Shown here one piece after another: positions 1-8,529 of a stretch of 64,000 nucleotides of DNA (positions are counted from its first letter, which is position 1; each line of letters opens with the position of its first letter). A model generated the notes under the pieces. It saw only the letters and a program-made list of their open reading frames with translations, had not been told where the DNA came from and made no database searches. The translations under genes were made by a program, and so were the position numbers. The DNA is from an uncultured Candidatus Neoarthromitus sp. (GTDB taxonomy: Bacteria > Bacillota > Clostridia > Clostridiales > Clostridiaceae), in assembly GCA_937890765.1 (NCBI GenBank), contig CALADQ010000026.1:170279-234278 (forward strand). The letters are read 5' to 3'.

Positions 1-1014
1 TATTCCTTTAACACTTGAAACATCTCTCGTCCTTCCAAGTTTAACGATTATATCAAAAAAGTTCATTCCCTTTGTAATTTCATTTAATTGAGAAGAATTT
101 ATTCCTCGTACATTATTTTTTTGATTTAAGTATTCAGAATAAAACAATTCATCATTAATTTTTTTCAAAATGATATCCATAGATTTTATTCTTTCTAAAA
201 ATTCTTTGTCGTCTGCAATGTTGAAAACTATATTCTGCATTCGTTTAGAAGATTTATCTTTGCTATAAATTTTATTCCAATATTTCAATCCTTCATCATC
301 AGCAGTTCTATTAAACAAAACTTCATAAATAGCTCCTATGAACTGTTCATCATTTAAATTTCTAGATTTAAATTCATCAAGTTGTATAAACTCATTTATT
401 AAATCCAAAGCTCCCTTTTCTTTAGATTCCAATTTATATTTCCAATAATCCAATCCATCAACATCAGCTTCACGATTTAAAATATATTTGTAAGCATCCA
501 TTACAAAAACATCTAAATCATTTTCGTTTTCAATAAATTGTTGTTCTTCAACCGAATCTTTCTTAAAAATTATTCCCAAATCATTTATGTTGTTTAAAAA
601 TTCTTCACTATGAGCCATTTGATTTATCAAATTTAATTTTACTGTGGAATCATTTGAATTTTTAAGCTCGTCCACCCAAAAATTAAATCCTTCTTCATCT
701 GGTTCTCTGTTCATCAAAAGACTATAAGTCTTAGTCACAAAATCTTCTGGAGTCGTATCAAGATTTTTAAATTCATCTTGATCCAAAATTTGATTTAAAA
801 AATCCAAAATTCCGATTTCCTCATTTAAAATTTTTTCAATCCAATAAGAAACACCTTCTTTATCAGAATCACGTTCCAACATAATCGTATAAACATTATT
901 TAAAAAATTTTCCAAATACTCATCTTTGCTCTGTGCAAAAGAAACACGTGAACCAAAACAAAAAGACGCAGACATTAAACATCCTAAAACAAATATTTTT
1001 AATTTTTTACCCAT
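1..1014 (-). CDS. secreted DUF4214-repeat protein (3' end cut by the window edge)
   Basis: I translated this open frame by hand: it runs from ATG at 1014 to the window edge (338 codons, no stop), so the C-terminus is missing. It begins with a signal peptide (MGKKLK, a hydrophobic stretch, then SFAQS near residue 30). At least four DUF4214-type repeats follow, each with a Y-x-x-x-L/M-x-R-x-x-D-x-x-G-x-x-Y/F-W core (for example NREPDEEGFNFW and NREADVDGLDYW). Near the visible end, ITKGMNFFDIIVKLGR resembles the SmpA/BamE or DUF3862 turn. DUF4214 repeats occur in secreted and surface-layer proteins and their biochemical role is unknown. An SD (AGAGGG) lies 7 nt before the ATG. It is the last visible gene of the prmA-rsmE-mtaB-HIT run, 27 nt after the HIT stop, so probably co-transcribed. 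The repeat call is by eye. Confidence 0.75.
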   Translation of the reverse strand, partial: MGKKLKIFVLGCLMSASFCFGSRVSFAQSKDEYLENFLNNVYTIMLERDSDKEGVSYWIEKILNEEIGILDFLNQILDQDEFKNLDTTPEDFVTKTYSLLMNREPDEEGFNFWVDELKNSNDSTVKLNLINQMAHSEEFLNNINDLGIIFKKDSVEEQQFIENENDLDVFVMDAYKYILNREADVDGLDYWKYKLESKEKGALDLINEFIQLDEFKSRNLNDEQFIGAIYEVLFNRTADDEGLKYWNKIYSKDKSSKRMQNIVFNIADDKEFLERIKSMDIILKKINDELFYSEYLNQKNNVRGINSSQLNEITKGMNFFDIIVKLGRTRDVSSVKGI

Positions 1015-1041
1015 TGTAAATCCCTCTCAAAGCAAAATTAT

Positions 1042-1383
1042 CTAGCAAAATGTTGGTGAAAGTTCTTGTCCACCAACTATATGAAAATGCAAATGCTTAA
1101 CAGATTGAAATGCGTTTGAACCACAATTAGTAACCACTCTATATCCACTTGAATCTATATTTAAAGTTTTAACTATTTGCGTTATTGCACTGAAAATCTT
1201 GTTAATGCAATCAATATTTTTTTCATTGAGTCCATTCAAATCATCAATATGATTTTTTGGTATAACTATTATGTGATTAGCAGCTGATGGATATATATCC
1301 TCAAATGCAATAACATAATCATCCTCATAAACAACTGTACAAGGAACTTCTCCCTGAACTATCTTACAAAAAATACATTCCAT
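1042..1383 (-). CDS. HIT family nucleotide hydrolase
   Basis: The 113-residue protein is a complete histidine-triad (HIT) protein. The N-terminal MECIFCKI carries the Cys-x-x-Cys seen in HINT/Fhit-like zinc-binding bacterial members, and HLHFHIVGG near residue 98 is the H-x-H-x-H catalytic triad. Family members hydrolyse purine nucleoside phosphoramidates or dinucleoside polyphosphates in the cytosol; the exact substrate cannot be read from the sequence. Its ATG overlaps the mtaB stop by one base (TAATG), which indicates translational coupling. The neighbourhood prmA-rsmE-mtaB-HIT is common in clostridia and points to a housekeeping role linked to translation. The length is typical. Confidence 0.92.
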   Translation of the reverse strand: MECIFCKIVQGEVPCTVVYEDDYVIAFEDIYPSAANHIIVIPKNHIDDLNGLNEKNIDCINKIFSAITQIVKTLNIDSSGYRVVTNCGSNAFQSVKHLHFHIVGGQELSPTFC

Positions 1384-2699
1384 TAAAATTCCTCCTCGCC
1401 AACTATATGACCAATTAAATAATCATCATTTAAATTTTCAATTAAAGTTGGTAAAACTTTTCCTAAGTTATTTTTAACGCTATCAGTACACCCCTTAATA
1501 TAATTTTCGGTGTATCCATAAATTCCATTATCAAATGACATCTGTGTACAATAAAGAACATTCATTACCTTGCCTAAATATTTTTCCATAAAATTAATTT
1601 TATTTTGCCTATTGATATCAATAATTTTTTTGCTTCTCTCTTCTTTAATTTTGTTTTCAATTTGAAAATCCATTTCGGCAGCTCTCGTTCCTGTTCTTTT
1701 GCTATATTTAAAAACATGTATATCTTGTAAATTTATATTTTTTATAAATTCTACAGTTTGATTAAACTCATGTTCAGTTTCTCCTGGAAATCCAACAATC
1801 AAATCTGTTGTTATGCTCACATCTTTTATAAATTCTCTAAACAAATTCACAACTTCAAAATATTTATTGGTGTCATACTTTCTTCTCATTCTTTTAAGAG
1901 TTTCATCACAACCGCTCTGCAACGACAAATGAAAATGTGGCATAAGTTTTTTAAATTCACTAAGACGGGATATATTTTCACGATTAAAAAACTCTGGGTC
2001 AACAGAACCAATTCTTATTCTTTCGAGATTGTCAACTTCATTTAACATTTCAACCAAATCAATTAAATCAAATTTAACATCGAAATCATCTCCATAAGAA
2101 GTAGAATTTATTCCCGTTAAAATTATTTCCTTATAACCGTTTGCGACCAAAGATTTAACTTCTTCATAAACTTTTCGTGGCTCTTTACTACAAACTCCAC
2201 CACGAGCAAAAGGTATTATACAATATGTACAAAATTTATTACAACCATCTTGTATTTTTATAAAAGCTCTGTGTCTCTCTTCAAGATTACTTAAACTTGT
2301 ATTCTCAAATTTAAAATTCCTAATCAAATTGTCATCAACTTTAACAACCTGGTCCCTTTTTTCCAAAAACAAATTTATATAATAAGGCAATTCATTTTTG
2401 TATCTATTTCCCAAAATTATATCAACATCTTCTACATTCATTACCTCTTGCTTCGAAACTTGAGGATAACAACCAACCATAGCTATTATTGCATTTTCAT
2501 TATTATTTTTGCACTTTGAAATAAACTGTCTTGATTTTTTATCACTGTTATTTGTAACAGTGCAAGTATTTATACAATAAACATCTGCGTATTCATTATC
2601 TGATACAACTTCAAAACCATTTTTTTTCAAAGATGCTATCATAACTTCTGTGTCATAAATATTAACCCTACATCCTAATGTGGATATTGCAACTTTCAT
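1383..2699 (-). CDS. mtaB: tRNA (t6A37) methylthiotransferase MtaB
   Basis: Radical-SAM methylthiotransferase of 438 residues. The order is the UPF0004 N-terminal domain (GCRVNIYD, with cysteines near positions 10, 46 and 77 for the second 4Fe-4S cluster), then the radical SAM motif CNKFCTYC near residue 153, then a C-terminal TRAM-like region. MtaB adds a methylthio group to C2 of N6-threonylcarbamoyladenosine at position 37 of ANN-decoding tRNAs. The GCRVN start and absence of MiaB-specific features favour MtaB over MiaB or RimO. It is transcribed after rsmE (21-nt gap) and overlaps the HIT gene start. The length matches the family. Confidence 0.93.
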   Translation of the reverse strand: MKVAISTLGCRVNIYDTEVMIASLKKNGFEVVSDNEYADVYCINTCTVTNNSDKKSRQFISKCKNNNENAIIAMVGCYPQVSKQEVMNVEDVDIILGNRYKNELPYYINLFLEKRDQVVKVDDNLIRNFKFENTSLSNLEERHRAFIKIQDGCNKFCTYCIIPFARGGVCSKEPRKVYEEVKSLVANGYKEIILTGINSTSYGDDFDVKFDLIDLVEMLNEVDNLERIRIGSVDPEFFNRENISRLSEFKKLMPHFHLSLQSGCDETLKRMRRKYDTNKYFEVVNLFREFIKDVSITTDLIVGFPGETEHEFNQTVEFIKNINLQDIHVFKYSKRTGTRAAEMDFQIENKIKEERSKKIIDINRQNKINFMEKYLGKVMNVLYCTQMSFDNGIYGYTENYIKGCTDSVKNNLGKVLPTLIENLNDDYLIGHIVGEEEF

Positions 2700-2720
2700 T
2701 TTTCATTCCTCTTAAAATTT

Positions 2721-3458
2721 TTATTGTATATCTCCAAATTCATATTGAAGCACAGATGAAATAAAAATCGAAGCGGTTTCTGTTCTTAAGATTCTTTGTC
2801 CTAAACTAACAGGAACTCCTCCAAATTTTTTAATTTTTTCAACTTCCTCATATTCAAAACCACCTTCTGGACCTATGAAAACGCAAATATTTTTTGCACT
2901 TGTGTTTTCACTCAAAACTTTTTTCAAATTCTGAAAATTATTTTCATAAGGAATCAAAATCAAATCATACTTATTTAAAATTTTTTCATCTATACTATCA
3001 AAATTAACTGGAAAATTTATATTTGGAATATTTGATATTCCACACTGCTTGCAAGCTTCTTTTGAAATTTTTTGAAGCCTCTCTAATTTAAATTTTGAAG
3101 AATCAAATTTAACAATCGTTCTCTTTGTCAAAACTGGAAATATTTCTTTAACTCCAAGCTCCGTTAGTTTTTGAACGATTAAATCCAATTTATCTCCCTT
3201 AGGATAACCTTGAAATATCGTTATATTTACATTGCTTTTGTTAGTTATATCGACTTTATTAATCAATTTAACAACACAACATTTTAAATCATCATTTATA
3301 ATTTCACCTTCAAAACTTTGGTTGTGAAAATTACTTATAATAAATCTATCACCAATTTTAAATCTCAAAACTTTTAAAATATGTTTTGCTTCATGCGCTT
3401 CAATTTTTATTTCATTTATTCCATCTATGTATTCAAAATCTGTAAAAAATTTTCTCAT
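2721..3458 (-). CDS. rsmE: 16S rRNA (uracil-1498-N3)-methyltransferase RsmE
   Basis: SPOUT-class methyltransferase of 245 residues. An N-terminal PUA-like domain (RKFFTD...AHEAKHILKVLR) is followed by the trefoil-knot domain, with FIGPEGGFEYEE near residue 195 and the C-terminal LGQRILRTETA that form the SAM-binding knot. It methylates N3 of U1498 in 16S rRNA in the 30S subunit. An SD (GAGAGGTG) sits just upstream of the ATG. It follows prmA by 17 nt and precedes mtaB, so the three are probably one transcript for modification of the translation apparatus. Confidence 0.95.
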   Translation of the reverse strand: MRKFFTDFEYIDGINEIKIEAHEAKHILKVLRFKIGDRFIISNFHNQSFEGEIINDDLKCCVVKLINKVDITNKSNVNITIFQGYPKGDKLDLIVQKLTELGVKEIFPVLTKRTIVKFDSSKFKLERLQKISKEACKQCGISNIPNINFPVNFDSIDEKILNKYDLILIPYENNFQNLKKVLSENTSAKNICVFIGPEGGFEYEEVEKIKKFGGVPVSLGQRILRTETASIFISSVLQYEFGDIQ

Positions 3459-3475
3459 CTATACGCACCTCTCAA

Positions 3476-4411
3476 TTATAACACACTTTTTTTATTTTTT
3501 ATAGCAAAAGCAATCCATCCGTTGTCACTAACTCTCTCTATTATTTCCAAATTATTTTCAAGAATTTTTTCATTGATTAAATCTTCTTTGCTTTCGATTA
3601 TTCCCGAAATTATAAAAATACCATCATTTTTCATAACCTCAACAGCATCTGGTATTAAATCAACAATAATTTCTGCTATTATGTTTGCAACTATGACGTC
3701 GCATTTTTCAGTTTTTTTATCTAATAAATTTCCTTCGAGAACCTTAACATTGTGTAAATTGTTTAAAGCTACATTTTGTTTTGCCGCGCTTATTGAAACT
3801 TTATCCAAATCAATCGCAACAACTTCTCTAGCTCCCAACTTAGAACAAAGTATAGACAATATTCCAGAACCAGTTCCTACATCATACACAAAATGATTTT
3901 CTTTTACGTATTTATCCAAAAGTTCTATACACAATTTTGTAGTTTCATGAGTTCCTGTTCCAAAAGCCATTCCCGGATCAATATTAATTAAAATTTCTGA
4001 TTTTTGTTCATCGTAATTTTCCCATTCAGGTTTGACAACAATTCTATCATTAATTTTAAAGGTATGATAATATTTTTTCCAATTGTTCGCCCAGTCCTCT
4101 TCGTAAATTTCATTTGAATTAATTTCACAATCAATTTTTTCAAACGAAATCATGCTCTTAATCATTTCCAAAAATTCAATTACGTTTTCATTATTGCTCA
4201 AATAATATTTTACAAAACAAATATTTTTTCCATGAGAATAAACTTCATCTTCATCAAAGTACGTATCAAAATTAATATAATTTTTTTCAAACAAATCTCG
4301 TGGATCTTCAATTGACAATTCAAATTTTCCCAATTTGTAAAAAATATTTTCAACTTTCTCTAAATCCTCAACGCCAACTTTAATTTTAATTTCAGTATAA
4401 ATATTTCCCAT
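3476..4411 (-). CDS. prmA: ribosomal protein L11 methyltransferase PrmA
   Basis: Class I SAM methyltransferase. A small N-terminal substrate-recognition domain (IYTEIKIKV) precedes the catalytic domain, with motif I VGTGSGILSI near residue 180 and the acidic DLDKV after it; PGMAFGTGTHETT just before is the PrmA signature. It trimethylates lysines and the N-terminus of L11. An upstream in-frame ATG at 4429 would put the GGAGGAG Shine-Dalgarno inside the coding region, so I place the start at 4411 (311 residues). It is first in a minus-strand run with rsmE, mtaB, the HIT gene and the DUF4214 gene, and is divergent from the HIRAN gene. A dnaJ-prmA-rsmE order is common elsewhere; here dnaJ lies about 4 kb away. 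Confidence 0.95.
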   Translation of the reverse strand: MGNIYTEIKIKVGVEDLEKVENIFYKLGKFELSIEDPRDLFEKNYINFDTYFDEDEVYSHGKNICFVKYYLSNNENVIEFLEMIKSMISFEKIDCEINSNEIYEEDWANNWKKYYHTFKINDRIVVKPEWENYDEQKSEILINIDPGMAFGTGTHETTKLCIELLDKYVKENHFVYDVGTGSGILSILCSKLGAREVVAIDLDKVSISAAKQNVALNNLHNVKVLEGNLLDKKTEKCDVIVANIIAEIIVDLIPDAVEVMKNDGIFIISGIIESKEDLINEKILENNLEIIERVSDNGWIAFAIKNKKSVL

Positions 4412-4449
4412 TACTCCTCCAAAAATCAAATCGTATTAACACAATTTGA

Positions 4450-4512
4450 ATTATAACACAAACACGCAATTCAAAATTTAAAATAAATCTCCAAATAAAA
4501 ATGTGTTATAAT
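4450..4512. promoter_or_regulatory. back-to-back divergent extended -10 promoters (prmA / HIRAN gene)
   Basis: Two copies of TGTGTTATAAT lie in opposite orientations. The minus copy (TATAAT on 4450-4455) drives prmA and the plus copy (TATAAT on 4507-4512) drives the HIRAN gene. Both have the TGn of an extended -10 and no good -35. Predicted start sites fall upstream of each gene's SD. Seen in sequence; promoter activity is inferred. Confidence 0.6.
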
Positions 4513-4541
4513 ATGAAAGTATCAATTTGTGGAGATTTTAA

Positions 4542-4892
4542 ATGTACGATATTTACACAGCAATAATTCAAACTGGATTCACTAAGACAAAAAATTTATT
4601 AACGCTCGGAGAAGAAGTTATTCTTCTGAAAGAACCAGACAACAGTTACGATGCTGAAGCAATAAGTTGCGTCGTTCCATCTCTCGGAAAAGTCGGATAC
4701 GTAATAAATAATTTCCGTAAATTGCCGAAAGGTTGTTTTAGTGCTGGAAGAATTTACGATATGTTTAAGGTTGGAGTTTTCGCTGAAGTAAAATTTATAA
4801 TAAACGATATTTCAATATTGAGAATAAACATTGAAAGCCGAAATGTTTTAAATGATATTTACAAATCATCATCTTTCTCTGACTTATTTTAA
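4542..4892 (+). CDS. small stand-alone HIRAN-domain protein
   Basis: A 116-residue protein that is nearly all one HIRAN-like domain. An N-terminal strand (YTAIIQTGF) is followed by L-x-x-G-E-E-V-x-L-x-x-E-P-D-N-x-Y-D-A-E-A-I near residues 21-43, then GKVGYV. HIRAN domains bind DNA 3' ends or ssDNA in HLTF/Rad5 helicases; bacterial stand-alone versions occur but their role is unknown. An extended -10 promoter lies upstream and a hairpin terminator downstream, so it is probably monocistronic. It lies between prmA and the dynamin-like gene with no helicase or nuclease partner. The domain call rests on the pattern of conserved residues, not a profile search. Confidence 0.65.
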   Translation: MYDIYTAIIQTGFTKTKNLLTLGEEVILLKEPDNSYDAEAISCVVPSLGKVGYVINNFRKLPKGCFSAGRIYDMFKVGVFAEVKFIINDISILRINIESRNVLNDIYKSSSFSDLF

Positions 4893-4898
4893 AAAAAC

Positions 4899-4930
4899 AA
4901 AACCACTTTTCATTTTTGAAAAGCGGTTTT
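4899..4930. terminator. bidirectional terminator between HIRAN and dynamin-like genes
   Basis: A 13-bp inverted repeat (AAAACCACTTTTC / GAAAAGCGGTTTT) with a 6-nt loop and T-runs on both sides. The single non-Watson-Crick position is A-C on the plus RNA and G-U on the minus RNA. Confidence 0.8.
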
Positions 4931-4933
4931 TTG

Positions 4934-7159
4934 TTATATGACCAAAATATTATCATGCTTCAATTGTTCACAGACTTCGTTATTAATTTCCACACTTTTA
5001 TCGCCAAATTTTATTGTTTTGAATTTTATTTCATCTAATTGATGCCTTAAACATACAAATTCTTTTTTCAAAATTTCTAGATTTCTAACTTCACGACGTT
5101 TCTTTTCCTTATCAACTTTTGTATTTTTAATAAGTCGCCCAATTTTGTTATCAAGTTTTTTCACGTAATGAGATAATTGCTTGTCCACGCTTAAAACACT
5201 TTTTTCAATTAAAGAATCCACATTTTTAAAAATTTCAATTTTCATATTTTCAAAAACCTCTTTTATGGTATTTAAAAACATTTCTCTGAAATCGTGAACG
5301 TCCACAGAATAAACAATCTTTTCTCTAACCTTAATGCTCTTTATTTTCTTAACGTAAATGTACGCAAGCCCAATTCCCGCACCAAATACCGCACCTAACG
5401 CCGTTTCAAAAATAGGAATTGTCCTTCCCATAATTCCACCTAAAGCACTTCCAGCAACGCTCGTAGCTGCCATGCTTATGCTTAAAGTTGACGCATTAAA
5501 ATCTTCAGATTTCTTTATAGTGCTTTGAGTTTCAATGATGTTAAGCTCACTAAAATTAATATTACTCATGCAAATGTCATCGAAATTATAAATTTGAAAT
5601 TTAAATTTTATTTGCTCATTTATGTATTTGTTAAGTTCATCTCCAACATTTCTAAAAGCTTCATTCAAATTTTTATTAATTTCAATTTGCGTATCAAAAG
5701 ATTCACTGTAAATGTGGTCTTGAATTTTATTCACCGTAACATTTAAACTCTCTTTAATATTATTTTCAATCACATTAATCTTGTACAATAATTCTTCACG
5801 AGTATCAGACTCCAAAACATTTTTAACAGGCAACATTCCGCTCACCATGTTATCCAAATATTTTGACATTTCGTCAAGCTTCGAATCAATACTATTTTTC
5901 AAAACATTTAAAGAATCTTTTGGTATGTAAAGAACTTCAATAAAATCATTTTTCAAATTAACTAAATCATTTTTTATTCTTTCGAAATTTTCGATTGAAA
6001 TATTGTACTTGTTATTTATTACAGAAATATCATTTTCCAAACTATTAATTATATCGTTATTGATAGCTATTAATTTTTCAATGCCTATTTGCAAATTTTC
6101 CTCAGCAAAATTCAAAAATATACAATTTAAAATTTCTCTCTCAATAACTTCTATTCTGCTTTCCTTCAATAACTTATCCGCATATTCATAAGGCTCCAAC
6201 TTAAAATTTCTCATGACTCCATTAATTTCAATTTTTTCTGTGTAAGCCGAACCATAAAGTCTATCATTTTCATTTAAAGTTTCTTGTGAACAAAAATTTT
6301 TTTTAGCCATTCTTGCAAACAAAGCTTGCTTAGCAGAAAATCCATAAACATTTGGAGATTCAATGATAGGAATGTATTCTTTAATCATATCTTTTGTTTT
6401 TTGAATACACTCTTCAATACTCTCATCTTTCTCATTCATAAGATCAATTTTATTAATAACAAAAAATATTTTGTTATTAGCACGCTCAACAATATTTTCA
6501 TTGCTAGCTATATATTTTAAAATTTTTCCATTTATATCAGACATAAAATTTTGATAATCAAAAATTACAATTAAAGCATCAGAATCTCTAAGTTCTTTCA
6601 AAGAAATTTTCTGAATATGCTGAACATCAAAATTAGATGTTGAAATTTCATCAGGACCAGGCGTATCCAACAAAACAAAATTTTTAATAACTTCTCCGTA
6701 TTCAGAAGTTTGCAAACCATTAATTGGTGTGTTCAAAGAATATTTTAAAATTTCAGAATGAGAATTATTTTTCCTAGACTCTTTTATATCATTGTGAAAC
6801 ATTTGTTCCAAAGTAAAATTTTTAGTAGGACGTATGATATCACATTCACCATTAACCAAAAATTTATTTATAGATTTACATTCATCGCTAGAATGAAAAA
6901 TTTCTGTTGTTGTAATAGTGCAAGGGGCATTTTGATTCGGTAGAAGGTCTCTACCAATAAACGCATTTAACATAGTAGATTTTCCAGATTTAATTGCCCC
7001 AACTATAGCGACTTTAAAAGTTTTTTGTGTTAAAATATGTTTGATATTATTTAGGGAAACGTTGAATTCATCATTTTCAATTATCAACTTATTATGTTGT
7101 AATTTTTCGCACATCTCATCAATCAAAGAAAGAGCTTTCTTATATTTATCCGTATACAA
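4934..7159 (-). CDS. dynamin-like GTPase, membrane-associated
   Basis: Protein of 741 residues with an N-terminal dynamin-type GTPase: P-loop GAIKSGKS at 54-61, G2 threonines in PCTITTTE near residue 84, G3 LLDTPGPDE near 167, and G4 NKID near 237. Long coiled-coil segments follow. Near residues 565-610 is a hydrophobic hairpin (AATSVAGSALGGIMG, then FGAGIGLAYIYV) that fits the membrane paddle of bacterial dynamin-like proteins, and a C-terminal coiled coil closes it. Such proteins reshape or repair membranes. The likely start is TTG with SD GAGGTG 10 nt upstream. It is divergent from rarA. Many bacterial dynamins occur as tandem pairs; this one is alone in the window. No SNX or lipoprotein partner is visible. 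Confidence 0.8.
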   Translation of the reverse strand: MYTDKYKKALSLIDEMCEKLQHNKLIIENDEFNVSLNNIKHILTQKTFKVAIVGAIKSGKSTMLNAFIGRDLLPNQNAPCTITTTEIFHSSDECKSINKFLVNGECDIIRPTKNFTLEQMFHNDIKESRKNNSHSEILKYSLNTPINGLQTSEYGEVIKNFVLLDTPGPDEISTSNFDVQHIQKISLKELRDSDALIVIFDYQNFMSDINGKILKYIASNENIVERANNKIFFVINKIDLMNEKDESIEECIQKTKDMIKEYIPIIESPNVYGFSAKQALFARMAKKNFCSQETLNENDRLYGSAYTEKIEINGVMRNFKLEPYEYADKLLKESRIEVIEREILNCIFLNFAEENLQIGIEKLIAINNDIINSLENDISVINNKYNISIENFERIKNDLVNLKNDFIEVLYIPKDSLNVLKNSIDSKLDEMSKYLDNMVSGMLPVKNVLESDTREELLYKINVIENNIKESLNVTVNKIQDHIYSESFDTQIEINKNLNEAFRNVGDELNKYINEQIKFKFQIYNFDDICMSNINFSELNIIETQSTIKKSEDFNASTLSISMAATSVAGSALGGIMGRTIPIFETALGAVFGAGIGLAYIYVKKIKSIKVREKIVYSVDVHDFREMFLNTIKEVFENMKIEIFKNVDSLIEKSVLSVDKQLSHYVKKLDNKIGRLIKNTKVDKEKKRREVRNLEILKKEFVCLRHQLDEIKFKTIKFGDKSVEINNEVCEQLKHDNILVI

Positions 7160-7269
7160 AATTAAAATTCACCTCAAATTTTCTAAATAAATGGAATATT
7201 TTTACAATAATTATAATATATTTATATTCTTTTTTAAATATTTTTTTGAAATAATAACCGGAGGACTTT

Positions 7270-8502
7270 ATGCAACCACTTGCAGACAAACTTAGACCAA
7301 AAACTTTAGAAGAATTTATCGGACAAGAGCATTTAGTTGGGAAAGGAAAACTTATAAATAAAATCATCGAATCAGGCCACATACCAAACATGATAATCTA
7401 TGGCCCATCAGGAACTGGAAAAACTTCAATCGTAAACATAATAGCCAATCAGTGCAACAAAAATTTTTATAAAATAAATGGCACAACAACAAACACCGAT
7501 GAAATAAAACAAATAATAAAAGACACATTCAATTTCAAAGGATATAATGGAATAATTTTATACATCGATGAAATTCATTTTCTTTCCAAAAGACAACAGC
7601 AAATAATTTTGGAATTTATCGAAAATGGTTCCATAACACTCATAGGAAGTACAACTGAAAATATAAATTTCAAAATCTTCAATTCAATTTTAAGCAGATG
7701 CATAACTTTAAATTTCAAATCGCTAAACGAAAAAGTCATTTCATCGAAACTCAAAAAAATTATTTCCTCAGAGTTTCCCAACTATATTTTTGATGAAGAA
7801 AGCACAAATTTAATTTCAAAAATATGTTGCGGAGATTTTAGAAAAGCTTTAAACATTCTCGAGCTTGCCATAAATACATATAACAAAAATGAAAAAATCA
7901 CAAAATCACAAATCGAAAATCTAAACCAACTACCAATAAAATTAAACGACAACTCAACCGATTATCATTACAACAAACTTAGTTATTTGCAAAAATCCAT
8001 CCGTGGTTCTGACCCTAACGCCTCATCAATAGCACTTGCTCTTTTGATTGAAAGCGGCGATATTGAATCAATATGCCGAAGACTTTTAGTGATAGCTTGC
8101 GAAGATATTGGCCTTGCATATCCTCAAGCAATTTCCATCGTAAAATCTTGCGTAGATTCAGCATTAATGCTTGGCCTACCTGAAGCTAGAATTCCACTTT
8201 CACAAGCTGTAATATTTTTAAGCACGCTTCCAAAATCCAACAGCTCATACAAAGCAATAAATTTAGCACTTGAAGAAATAAAATTCAGAAATATAGAAAT
8301 ACCAAATTTTTTATGCGATTCAAATTCCAACAACTCAATAAATAATTCACAAAAATATTTATATCCCCACGATTTTCAACACAATTATGTAAAACAAAAT
8401 TATATGCCAAAAGGATTTGAAAATAAAATTTATTACAATTATGGAAACAACAAATACGAAAATTCATTAAAACAATATTGGAGCAAATTAAAAGACCACT
8501 AA
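7270..8502 (+). CDS. rarA: replication-associated recombination protein A (RarA/MgsA)
   Basis: AAA+ ATPase of 410 residues. It opens with PLADKLRPKTLEEFIGQEHL, the usual N-terminus of the family. Walker A is GPSGTGKTS near residue 46, Walker B ILYIDEIHF near 97, and sensor 1 is GSTTEN near 127. The C-terminal MgsA/tetramerisation domain (residues about 240-390) includes RGSDPNASSIALA and YPQAISIVKSCVDSA. RarA binds SSB at stalled forks and influences replication restart. SD GGAGG lies 5 nt before the ATG. It is divergent from the dynamin-like gene across a 110-bp AT-rich gap. Confidence 0.95.
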   Translation: MQPLADKLRPKTLEEFIGQEHLVGKGKLINKIIESGHIPNMIIYGPSGTGKTSIVNIIANQCNKNFYKINGTTTNTDEIKQIIKDTFNFKGYNGIILYIDEIHFLSKRQQQIILEFIENGSITLIGSTTENINFKIFNSILSRCITLNFKSLNEKVISSKLKKIISSEFPNYIFDEESTNLISKICCGDFRKALNILELAINTYNKNEKITKSQIENLNQLPIKLNDNSTDYHYNKLSYLQKSIRGSDPNASSIALALLIESGDIESICRRLLVIACEDIGLAYPQAISIVKSCVDSALMLGLPEARIPLSQAVIFLSTLPKSNSSYKAINLALEEIKFRNIEIPNFLCDSNSNNSINNSQKYLYPHDFQHNYVKQNYMPKGFENKIYYNYGNNKYENSLKQYWSKLKDH

Positions 8503-8520
8503 GATAATTTCTCAGTGGCC
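8494..8520. terminator. terminator between convergent rarA and dnaJ
   Basis: Stem GACCACTAAG / CTCAGTGGCC with a short loop, followed by a T-run on the plus strand and a shorter one on the minus strand. It serves two convergent genes. Confidence 0.75.
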
Positions 8521-8529
8521 TTTTTCATT

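Noticed and set aside
3475..3483. TGTTATAAT extended -10 between prmA and rsmE
   Set aside because: A start site 7 nt downstream would fall inside the rsmE Shine-Dalgarno, so a functional promoter is unlikely; rsmE is probably read from prmA.
3381..3896. 171-codon plus-strand frame across rsmE and prmA
   Set aside because: It is antisense to two well-conserved genes, its translation is low-complexity and hydrophobic without a family, and no SD or promoter is present.
7146..7391. 81-codon minus-strand frame over the start of rarA
   Set aside because: It is antisense to the conserved N-terminus of RarA and spans the rarA promoter; no SD.
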